From NCBI GenBank assembly GCA_910588465.1, contig CAJUOP010000004.1, positions 1 through 64,000 on the forward strand: a DNA stretch of 64,000 bases, read 5' to 3'. Below, piece by piece: positions 16,683 through 23,369 of the stretch. The position numbers were made by a program, and so were the translations under genes. The stretch is from an uncultured Christensenellaceae bacterium. GTDB lineage: Bacteria; Bacillota; Clostridia; Christensenellales; Borkfalkiaceae. How positions within the stretch are numbered: position 1 is the first letter of the stretch; every line of letters starts with the position of its first letter. The notes under the pieces are model-generated. The model saw only the letters and a list, made by a program, of their open reading frames with translations. It did no database searches and was not told the DNA's origin.

Positions 16683-17580
16683 AACGAAAAAGCCGAAATA
16701 TCTTGCGGCGAAAACATCCCCCGCCGAGCCGACCGATCCAGAAGCGATGATCGAGGTGCAGCACCTGAGCAAAAGCTACGGCACGCTGAACGTGCTCGAC
16801 GACATCGGCGTGAAGATTTACAAGGGAGAGAAAGTCGCAATCATCGGACCCTCGGGCGGCGGAAAGAGCACCTTTCTGCGCTGCTTAAACGTTTTGGAGG
16901 ACCCCACCGACGGACACGTGTTTTTTAACGGCGAGGATTTGTGCGACTTAAACGTAGACATCAATTTAAGCCGCCGCAGAATGGGCATGGTGTTCCAGCA
17001 GTTCAATCTGTTTGCAAACATGACGGTGTTAAAAAACATCACGCTGGCGCCCGTTCACGTGGCGATGAGGGATCTGCGCAGGGAAAGGCAACGCAATCTT
17101 TTCTTAAAACTGAAAAATCTGTTTTTGAAAAAGGAAAAGCGAACTCCCGTTCCCGTTTTGCACACGAGCAAAAAACAAATTGTTGCGGAAGCGGAACAAA
17201 ACGCGCGCAGACTGTTGGAGCGAATCGGGCTTTCGGACAAGGCGGACGTGTATCCCTCCACCCTCTCGGGCGGACAAAAACAGCGCATCGCCATCGTGCG
17301 GGCGCTCGCCATGAATCCGCAGGTGATACTGTTCGACGAGCCGACCTCCGCGCTCGATCCCGAAATGGTGGGCGAGGTGCTCGCTCTGATCAAGGAGGTC
17401 GCCGACGAGGGCATGACGATGGTGATCGTCACGCACGAGATGAGCTTCGCCCGCGAGATCGCCACCCGCGTGCTGTTTATGGCGGACGGAAAAATTACCG
17501 AGGAGGGCTCGCCCGACCGAATTTTCAACGCGCCGCAGTCCCCTCGCTTGCAGGAATTTTTATCCAAAGTTCTGGCATGA
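16669..17580 (+). CDS. amino-acid ABC transporter ATP-binding protein with an insertion
   Basis: A 303-residue GlnQ/HisP-type ATPase that powers the importer. Walker A GPSGGGKST, Q-loop VFQQFNLF, signature LSGGQKQR, Walker B VILFDEP and the switch His (VTHEM) are all intact. I choose the GTG start at 16669 because AAGGAGG lies 11 bases upstream; the longer TTG frame has none. It is about 55 residues longer than usual: 24 extra residues precede the domain, and about 35 Lys/Arg/Leu-rich residues (RRERQRNLFLKLKNLF region) are inserted between the Q-loop and the signature motif, within the helical subdomain that contacts the permease. Confidence 0.92.
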   Translation: MKRDKTKKPKYLAAKTSPAEPTDPEAMIEVQHLSKSYGTLNVLDDIGVKIYKGEKVAIIGPSGGGKSTFLRCLNVLEDPTDGHVFFNGEDLCDLNVDINLSRRRMGMVFQQFNLFANMTVLKNITLAPVHVAMRDLRRERQRNLFLKLKNLFLKKEKRTPVPVLHTSKKQIVAEAEQNARRLLERIGLSDKADVYPSTLSGGQKQRIAIVRALAMNPQVILFDEPTSALDPEMVGEVLALIKEVADEGMTMVIVTHEMSFAREIATRVLFMADGKITEEGSPDRIFNAPQSPRLQEFLSKVLA

Positions 17581-17591
17581 AGCTTTTTATA

Positions 17592-17626
17592 AAACAAACG
17601 ACGCCCCGTTTTGTAAAAACGGGGCG
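17592..17626 (-). terminator. terminator after the RpiR-type regulator gene
   Basis: An 11-bp stem CGCCCCGTTTT / AAAACGGGGCG with a 3-base loop. A T-rich run (TCGTTTGTTTTAT) follows only on the minus strand. Confidence 0.6.
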
Positions 17627-17655
17627 CCGTTCGATACGCACTTAGTATTCCTTAT

Positions 17656-17692
17656 CCCCGAGGGGTTTCCCCTCGGGGCGTTTTATTATTTT
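17656..17692 (+). terminator. terminator of the amino-acid ABC operon
   Basis: A perfect 10-bp stem CCCCGAGGGG / CCCCTCGGGG with a TTT loop, followed by GTTTTATTATTTT on the plus strand. The T-tract overlaps the last codons of the convergent RpiR gene. Confidence 0.75.
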
Positions 17693-18510
17693 CCCGCGAT
17701 CGCCACGTTTCCCTTGGCGATATATTCGTCGAATCGCGCCTTATCGCGGAAGCGCAAGCCCGTGCAGATCACGTCCACCGCAAAAAATTGCATCAACCGA
17801 TTCGCCACCGCGTCCGTATCCGCCGTGCGCTCGGCGGAATCGGAATAAATCACCGCGTCCGCAAACCGCGTTAAGGGCGAACCGCCGCTGCCCGTAATGA
17901 CAAGTATCTTCATTTTGCAAGCGCGGGCGAGCTCCGCCGCCTCCAACGTCATGCGCGTTTCGCCCGAAACGCTGAACAGCACGATCACGTCCTGCTCCGT
18001 CCGCGACGACAAGAGCACGCTCAGCGCCAGAGGGTCGCGCTCGCAACGGCTCTCGATCCCCATTTTGGTGAATCGGTTATACAGTTCCAACGCTGCGGGA
18101 TAGGAGCGACCCGCGCCAAAGCAGCATACCGAGCGCGCGGACAGGATATCTTCGACGATTTTTTGCAGCAGCTCGGGCGTTAAATTCGCAAACGAGCGGT
18201 CCACGGCGGCGTGGTAGTCCGTCGCCATTTCCGAAACGAACCCGACCGCGCAGGGTCGTTCCGTCATTCCTCCCGAAATATCCTGCGCCAGACGAATTTT
18301 AAATTCCTGAAAGCCCCCGAAACCGAGCGAGCGGCAAAAACGGAGCACGGTCGCGTCGGCAAGTCCCGCGGCGGAAGCGATTTCCGAAATGGACATTTTT
18401 AAAACGGACGTGCCGTCCGTCCTGCTTAAAAAGTCCATCATGGCGCGCTGCGCCTTCGTCGTTTTTCCCGCTTTCAACTCTTCTATTCTGGTTGCGACCG
18501 AGCTTTCCAC
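17686..18510 (-). CDS. MurR/RpiR-family transcriptional regulator
   Basis: A 274-residue regulator: an N-terminal RpiR-type helix-turn-helix (about residues 15-80; MSISEIASAAGLADATVLRF) and a C-terminal SIS domain (about 120-255) that in this family binds a phosphosugar. The start is GTG (18510) with GGAGGGGG five bases upstream. It is divergent from the XRE gene at 18643, and the shared intergenic region carries two palindromes. No sugar-use gene is adjacent, so its regulon is unknown; control of the convergent amino-acid importer is only a guess. Confidence 0.9.
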   Translation of the reverse strand: MESSVATRIEELKAGKTTKAQRAMMDFLSRTDGTSVLKMSISEIASAAGLADATVLRFCRSLGFGGFQEFKIRLAQDISGGMTERPCAVGFVSEMATDYHAAVDRSFANLTPELLQKIVEDILSARSVCCFGAGRSYPAALELYNRFTKMGIESRCERDPLALSVLLSSRTEQDVIVLFSVSGETRMTLEAAELARACKMKILVITGSGGSPLTRFADAVIYSDSAERTADTDAVANRLMQFFAVDVICTGLRFRDKARFDEYIAKGNVAIAGK

Positions 18511-18570
18511 GCTTTCCCCCTCCGTTCGTTTTCCCTGCTATGCAGCTTCGAATTTATCCGATTTTATGCG

Positions 18571-18616
18571 ATAGCAAATCGCTATATTGTTCCTGCATTA
18601 TATAGCAAATTGCTAT
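18571..18616. promoter_or_regulatory. paired palindromic operators between rpiR-like and XRE genes
   Basis: Two near-identical 15-bp palindromes, ATAGCAAATCGCTAT (18571-18585) and ATAGCAAATTGCTAT (18602-18616), have centres 31 bp apart, about three helical turns, so both face the same side of the DNA. They lie 27-72 bp upstream of the XRE start codon and 61 bp or more from the RpiR start codon. Autoregulation by the XRE protein is the likely role, perhaps with control of the divergent gene. Confidence 0.75.
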
Positions 18617-18642
18617 TATTGTCAAGGGGAATTCAGATATTT

Positions 18643-18849
18643 ATGAAAATATTTCGGGAGCGGCTGTTGGAACAGCGCAAACTATACGGCTACACCCAGC
18701 GGGACATGGCGGAGCGGCTCGGCATTTCGCAGCCCTCTTACGTACGTTACGAAAACGGCACGTCCGAACCCACGCAGGAGAATCTGGTAAAAATCGCCGA
18801 CATTTTCGACGTTTCGACCGATTATCTGCTGGGCAGAAATATCATTTAA
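18643..18849 (+). CDS. small XRE-family repressor
   Basis: A 68-residue single-domain helix-turn-helix protein (cro/CI fold): FRERLLEQRKLYGYTQRDMAERL, then GISQPSYVRYENG and the common ending IFDVSTDYLLGR. The ATG at 18643 is preferred to the TTG at 18610, which lies inside the second palindrome. A GGGGA sits a little far upstream (13 bases). It most likely binds the two ATAGCAAAT-GCTAT sites just upstream. The following gene is 76 bases away with its own -10 element. Confidence 0.88.
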   Translation: MKIFRERLLEQRKLYGYTQRDMAERLGISQPSYVRYENGTSEPTQENLVKIADIFDVSTDYLLGRNII

Positions 18850-18887
18850 AAAATTCGGCACACAACGCCCCTTTTTGTTCCCTTCCG

Positions 18888-18896
18888 TGCTATAAT
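18888..18896 (+). promoter_or_regulatory. extended -10 promoter of the 175-residue gene
   Basis: TGC-TATAAT (18888-18896), 29 bases upstream of the start codon. No good -35 is seen at 17 bases, which fits an extended -10 promoter. Confidence 0.5.
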
Positions 18897-18925
18897 ACGG
18901 TTGCGGCGGGCAAAAGAGGTGAAAA

Positions 18926-19453
18926 ATGTCGGCAATACAATACCTGAGCGCGTTCCGCACCTTCGGGGCGGACGTGCTCGCGCTCGCTTTGGGGGTAACG
19001 CTCGTTACCTCCCTTTTCAAAAAGACGGTGTTTAAAAACCGCTCCAAAAAGCTGTTCGTATTTTTACCCTTCGCGCTGGGGCTCGTATTTTATGCGGTTT
19101 ACCGCGCGATCGCCGCGCGCAGCGCAATCCCCTTTACCGAGGAACTGTTCCGCACGTGCGAGGGAGGCTTCGCCTGCGGCTGCGCCGCCACGCTATACTA
19201 CGTGGTGTACGAACAGTTTTTCCGCGGAAAGAAAGCGACCGCCCTTGCGCCGCTTTTAAGCGGCTACGTCGCCGAAGAGCGGTTGCAGGAGGCGGAGCAG
19301 GAGCTCATGCAGGGCAGCGCGGGCTTGGAGGACGAGGAACTTCTCTCTTTTATCGAAGAGACGCTCGCCCGATACGCCCTTCCCGAAACTCCCTTGCAGG
19401 AGCTTTCCGCGCTTGCGCGGCTCATTGCGGAATATCTGATGAAATTGCGGTGA
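18926..19453 (+). CDS. unknown membrane protein upstream of the germination operon
   Basis: A 175-residue protein with about three predicted membrane segments (residues 15-32, 45-66 and 80-97), followed by an acidic, helical cytoplasmic region of about 70 residues (EERLQEAEQELM...). AGGTG lies five bases before the ATG. A terminator separates it from gerAA. I do not recognise a family. Its placement before a sporulation operon may be chance. Confidence 0.8.
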   Translation: MSAIQYLSAFRTFGADVLALALGVTLVTSLFKKTVFKNRSKKLFVFLPFALGLVFYAVYRAIAARSAIPFTEELFRTCEGGFACGCAATLYYVVYEQFFRGKKATALAPLLSGYVAEERLQEAEQELMQGSAGLEDEELLSFIEETLARYALPETPLQELSALARLIAEYLMKLR

Positions 19454-19462
19454 CCGTCTTTG

Positions 19463-19489
19463 CCCTCCCCCCTACGGGGAGGGTTTTTT
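19463..19489 (+). terminator. terminator after the 175-residue membrane protein gene
   Basis: An 8-bp stem CCCTCCCC / GGGGAGGG with a 5-base loop and six T residues, ten bases after the stop codon. Confidence 0.85.
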
Positions 19490-19492
19490 CGC

Positions 19493-19521
19493 GCATAAAA
19501 ATTTTTTGCAGCCTCATACTC
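19493..19521 (+). promoter_or_regulatory. sigma-G-like promoter of the gerA operon
   Basis: GCATA (19493-19497), 17 bases, CATACTC (19515-19521). The published sigma-G consensus is GHATR, about 18 bases, then CATXHTA, so only the last base and the spacer length differ. gerA operons of Bacillus are sigma-G-dependent, which supports the reading. Six bases separate CATACT from the ATG at 19527, so transcription would begin at the start codon. Confidence 0.6.
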
Positions 19522-19526
19522 TTTTT

Positions 19527-20966
19527 ATGAAAAATATTACGGGCAATTTAAAAGCCGACGTTGCCGCGCTGAAAAAAATGCTCCCCTCCGAGGACGTGCT
19601 TACGTTCGAGTTTGTCTCTCCCGACGGGATAAATTTCACCTGCGTGTTCGCCGACCCGATCACCGATAAAGAGCTTTTGGGCGAACAGATCGTCCGCCCG
19701 CTGCTCGGCTACGGCGGAAACGCGACGGCGGAAGAGATAAAAAAACACGTGACCTCGCCCGAGCTGAAAACGGAAAAATCGCTGGAAAAGCTCTCGGAAG
19801 AGGTGCTGATCGGCAACCCCGTGCTGCTTTGGGAGGGCGCGGACGAAGCGATAATCGCGGGCACCAAAAAGGTGTTCGTGCGCGCGATCGCAGAACCGCC
19901 CACCGACGTTGCGATAAAAGGTCCGCGCGAGGGGTTTATCGAGGATATCAAAATAAACACCTCTCTGGTGCGCCGCCGCTTTAAAACGGGAAATCTTAAA
20001 ATCGAAATGTTAAGGGTGGGCAGGCAGTCGCAAACGTTCGTGGCGATGTGCTATCTGGAAGGCACCACCCGTGCGGACATCGTAAAAGAGGTAAAGGAAA
20101 AGCTGGAACGGATCGACATCGACGTAATTCCCGATTCCTCCTATCTGACACACTTCCTTTCCTCCCGCCCCTTTTCGCTCATGAAGCAGGTAGGTACTAC
20201 CGAAAAGCCGGATATCTTCTGCGCAAAAATCGCAGAGGGCAGAGTGGGGCTCATCGTAGACGGTTCGCCCATCGCGCTCACGGTGCCCTATCTTTTAGTG
20301 GAGGACTTTCAGTCGAGCGAAGATTATTTCGTTCCGCCCTACCGCGCCACGTTCACCCGTCTGCTGCGGCTGTTCGCGCTGCTCGTGGCGATCTACGCCC
20401 CCGCCTTCTACGTGGCGGCGCAGCTGTATAAGGTGCAGCTCTTCCCCGTAAAGCTGCTTTTAACCATTTCGGGCAGCATCCGCGATTTGCCATTTTCTCC
20501 CTCCCTCGAAATGCTGCTGGTGCTGCTCGTTCTGGAAATTTTGAACGAAGCGAGCATTCGAATGCCCAAATACGTGGGCATGGCGCTCTCGGTAGTGGGC
20601 GCGCTGGTGCTGGGCGAAACGGCGGTAAGCGCGGGCTTCGTTTCCACGCCCGCCATCATTATAATCGCGTTCAGCGGGATCGGACTTTACGCCGTGCCAA
20701 ACCTCATCGAGCAATCCTCCATCATCCGTCTTGCCATGCTTTTGGTGGCGGGGAGCGTGGGACCTTACGGGATTTTGCTGCTGACGGCGTTCCTCGTTTA
20801 TTACCTTGTTACGACCGATTGCTTCGGCACTCCCCTTCTGGCGCCTTTCGCGCCCGTCAGCGGAAGAGACTTAAGAGATTCGCTCGTGAAATACAATCTT
20901 GGCTCGCTGGATACGCGTCCCCAAACGCTGAAAAGCAAAAACAAACGGAGGCTCTCCCATGACTAA
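19527..20966 (+). CDS. gerAA: spore germination receptor subunit A (GerAA family)
   Basis: The large subunit of a nutrient germinant receptor in the inner spore membrane: an N-terminal cytoplasmic domain (to about residue 280) with the family motif DGSPIALTVPYLLVEDFQS-SEDY, then about five to six transmembrane helices. It is 479 residues from the ATG at 19527; a TTG at 19506 in frame is possible, but neither start has a Shine-Dalgarno. A sigma-G-like promoter ends six bases before the ATG, so the mRNA may be leaderless. It overlaps gerAB by 8 bases. Ligand unknown. Confidence 0.93.
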   Translation: MKNITGNLKADVAALKKMLPSEDVLTFEFVSPDGINFTCVFADPITDKELLGEQIVRPLLGYGGNATAEEIKKHVTSPELKTEKSLEKLSEEVLIGNPVLLWEGADEAIIAGTKKVFVRAIAEPPTDVAIKGPREGFIEDIKINTSLVRRRFKTGNLKIEMLRVGRQSQTFVAMCYLEGTTRADIVKEVKEKLERIDIDVIPDSSYLTHFLSSRPFSLMKQVGTTEKPDIFCAKIAEGRVGLIVDGSPIALTVPYLLVEDFQSSEDYFVPPYRATFTRLLRLFALLVAIYAPAFYVAAQLYKVQLFPVKLLLTISGSIRDLPFSPSLEMLLVLLVLEILNEASIRMPKYVGMALSVVGALVLGETAVSAGFVSTPAIIIIAFSGIGLYAVPNLIEQSSIIRLAMLLVAGSVGPYGILLLTAFLVYYLVTTDCFGTPLLAPFAPVSGRDLRDSLVKYNLGSLDTRPQTLKSKNKRRLSHD

Positions 20967-22041
20967 AATTTCTTCGCGGCAACTCTTCTTTTTTCTGGCG
21001 GCGATCGCGCCGGTGGGCAAACTGATTTATCTGCCCACGCAACTCGCAGAGTTCAGCGCAAACGATTTGCTGTTCCCCGCCGCGGTCAACTTCTTTCTGC
21101 AAGCGGGAGCGGTGTTCTTTATCCTGTTGCTTTCCAGGAGCAACAAAACACTGTACGACCTGCTTTCGTACACCTTCGGAAAAATCGCGGCGAAAATCAT
21201 TCTATCCGTATTTACGCTGTTTCTTTTTTACGCGGCGGTAATTCCGATCATGGAGCAAAAATTTTTCGTGCACTTTGCCTTTTACGACACGCTGCCCACG
21301 GTGTTCGCCTTCGCGCCCTTTTTCCTGCTCTCCGTATACCTCTGCGCAAAGCCCCTCGTTCACGCGGGCAGGATCTGGGATATCCTCGCCCCCGTCGCAA
21401 TGGTCGGCTTTGCGGGGATCATCATATTTTCCTTCGGCGAAGCGGACTTTGCGGCGCTCGCGCCCGTCGGCGCAAAGGGCGCGGACGGATTTTTGCGCGG
21501 CACCGCCTTTACCATGGGATGGTTTTACGACTCCGCCATCCTGCTCCTGCTGATGGGAAAATTCGACTACGAAAAGGGAATGGCATGGAAAGGCGCGTTG
21601 TGCTATCTGGCGGGCGCGGCGGCGATTCTTCTGTTTTTGGCGGTATTCTACGGAATCTTTTCGGATATCGCCGTCAGGCAGATCTTCGCCTTTGCAAAGG
21701 TCTCCAAGTACTTTGTGGGGATACCCCTTCTCGGGCGAATCGACTATATCTTCATTTACGCGGTTGCGCTCGTCATGGCGTTTTACAATATTCTGCCCCT
21801 GCACGCGGGCGTGGACAGCCTCACCCACGCGTTTGCAAAGAGACAGACCCGCCTGTTTTCCGCACTCTGCTCGATCGCGGTAAACGCTGTTATATTTTCC
21901 GTCACCCTGCTGCTGAACTTCAGCTTTCGCGGATTTTTGAAAATCGTAACGCAGACGGCGTTCTGGGTTTTCCCGCTGTTCTGTCTGCTGCTGCCCGCGC
22001 TCGCGCTGCTGTTAAGGAGGTCTCCCCGTGAAAAAGTATAA
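20959..22041 (+). CDS. gerAB: spore germination permease subunit B (GerAB family)
   Basis: A 360-residue integral membrane protein with about ten transmembrane helices, of the APC-superfamily germination permease type. In GerA-type receptors this subunit binds the germinant amino acid. GGAGG lies 11 bases upstream of the ATG, and the gene starts 8 bases before the end of gerAA. It overlaps gerAC by 14 bases, so the three subunits are translated as a coupled unit. Confidence 0.93.
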   Translation: MTKISSRQLFFFLAAIAPVGKLIYLPTQLAEFSANDLLFPAAVNFFLQAGAVFFILLLSRSNKTLYDLLSYTFGKIAAKIILSVFTLFLFYAAVIPIMEQKFFVHFAFYDTLPTVFAFAPFFLLSVYLCAKPLVHAGRIWDILAPVAMVGFAGIIIFSFGEADFAALAPVGAKGADGFLRGTAFTMGWFYDSAILLLLMGKFDYEKGMAWKGALCYLAGAAAILLFLAVFYGIFSDIAVRQIFAFAKVSKYFVGIPLLGRIDYIFIYAVALVMAFYNILPLHAGVDSLTHAFAKRQTRLFSALCSIAVNAVIFSVTLLLNFSFRGFLKIVTQTAFWVFPLFCLLLPALALLLRRSPREKV

Positions 22042-23233
22042 ATTCCGTCGTTTCGTCCGCACCGTTCCCATGAAATTTTATATTCTGCTGGCGGTCATCG
22101 TGATCTTCTCCTTTTTCTCGAACGATTTCGAGCTGGTCGACATTCAAAAGACGGCGATCATACTTGCCGCGGGCGTAGACCGCAGCGAAAACGGCTACGT
22201 GCTTACGGCGCAAATCGCCGTGCCCAAGGGCTCCGAACGCACTACGGGCGGAACCTCGAGCGTGGAAATCGACGGCGAAGGCGAAACCGTTTCCGACTGC
22301 GTTGCGGAAATCTATTCGAAAACGGGCTGGGTGCCGAAATTTATTTTCTGCAACCTCATCGTGCTGGGCGAAGATACGGTAAAGGAACGTACGTTCGGCG
22401 CGCTCGATTTTTTTCTGCGCAACGAATATATGTCGGACAGCTGTCTCGTGGCGGTAAGCGCGGGAAAGGCTTCCGAGTTGCTCTCCTCCATCAGCGCGAT
22501 CGACAACACCTCTTCGCTCGCGATCAATCAGTTGTTTTCCGCCTCCGCGGAAAAATCGGGAAAAATCACAAAGAACACGTTAAAGGAATTTGCGATCGGC
22601 TATTACGGCGTTTCCAAGAGCGGATATCTTCCCTTCGTGCGGATGCAAACGCAATCGGGCAGCGACGATCAGGCGCAGTCGGGCGGACAGGGCGGCGGCT
22701 CCGCGCAGGGGCAAAGCGGCGGCGGATCGGATCAGAAAATTTATACCGCCGAGGAAACCGCGCTCTTTTACGACGGCGCCATGGTGGGACTTTTAACGCC
22801 CGAGCAGACGTACGCGTTTAATCTGCTGAACGAAAGCGTGGTATCCAGCGAGATCACCGTGCAGGAGGGCGGAAAAAATCATTCGCTCGCGGTATTGAGA
22901 AACAGCGGAGACGTTTCGCTCAGTCTTAAAAACAATCCCGCCCTCAAAATTTCCGTTACGCTTACCGTGCGCATGAGCAGCTGCTGCTCGCAAGCGCCCA
23001 TCGGCAGCATGGCTTACGCAGAGGTTTCCCCCGAAGTGGAGCAAAAGGCGCGCGAAGCGATCGGCGGATATTTAAAGGGGCTTTGGGAAAACAGCAAATC
23101 GAGCGGGTGCGATCTGTTCTTTCTCACCCAAAAGCTTTACCGCTCCTCTCTCGGCAAATACGCGGAGTGGAAGGATACGCTTCTGCAAGCGCTGGAACCC
23201 GAATTCGAGGTAAGCGTAAAAGGCACCAAATAA
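22028..23233 (+). CDS. gerAC: spore germination receptor subunit C (GerAC family)
   Basis: A 401-residue Ger(x)C protein. It starts at GTG (22028) with AAGGAGG eight bases upstream. The family usually begins with a lipoprotein signal ending in GCWD; here the first helix (residues 16-33) is followed by NDFELVDIQKTAIILAAGVD with no Cys, so it seems held by an uncleaved membrane helix instead. A Gly/Gln/Ser-rich linker of about 30 residues (near 217-245, GGQGGGSAQGQSGGG) separates its domains. The gene ends the operon; no clear terminator follows. Confidence 0.9.
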   Translation: MKKYKFRRFVRTVPMKFYILLAVIVIFSFFSNDFELVDIQKTAIILAAGVDRSENGYVLTAQIAVPKGSERTTGGTSSVEIDGEGETVSDCVAEIYSKTGWVPKFIFCNLIVLGEDTVKERTFGALDFFLRNEYMSDSCLVAVSAGKASELLSSISAIDNTSSLAINQLFSASAEKSGKITKNTLKEFAIGYYGVSKSGYLPFVRMQTQSGSDDQAQSGGQGGGSAQGQSGGGSDQKIYTAEETALFYDGAMVGLLTPEQTYAFNLLNESVVSSEITVQEGGKNHSLAVLRNSGDVSLSLKNNPALKISVTLTVRMSSCCSQAPIGSMAYAEVSPEVEQKAREAIGGYLKGLWENSKSSGCDLFFLTQKLYRSSLGKYAEWKDTLLQALEPEFEVSVKGTK

Positions 23234-23286
23234 ACGAATTATTTGAAAAAACGCGGCAAATTTCGAAATTATTTTTCATAGCCCCC

Positions 23287-23314
23287 TTGATTTTTTTCCG
23301 CAATCGGTTATAAT
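23287..23314 (+). promoter_or_regulatory. promoter of the EF-G-like gene
   Basis: TTGATT (23287-23292), 16 bases and TATAAT (23309-23314), 56 bases upstream of the chosen start codon. Confidence 0.65.
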
Positions 23315-23369
23315 GGTTATATCGGCGGAAAAAATTTCCGCGCAAAATACCGATCAAGAGGGAAAAATT

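Noticed and set aside
18601..18642. TTG start at 18610 for the XRE gene
   Set aside because: It lies inside the second palindrome, and the normal XRE N-terminus begins at the ATG at 18643.
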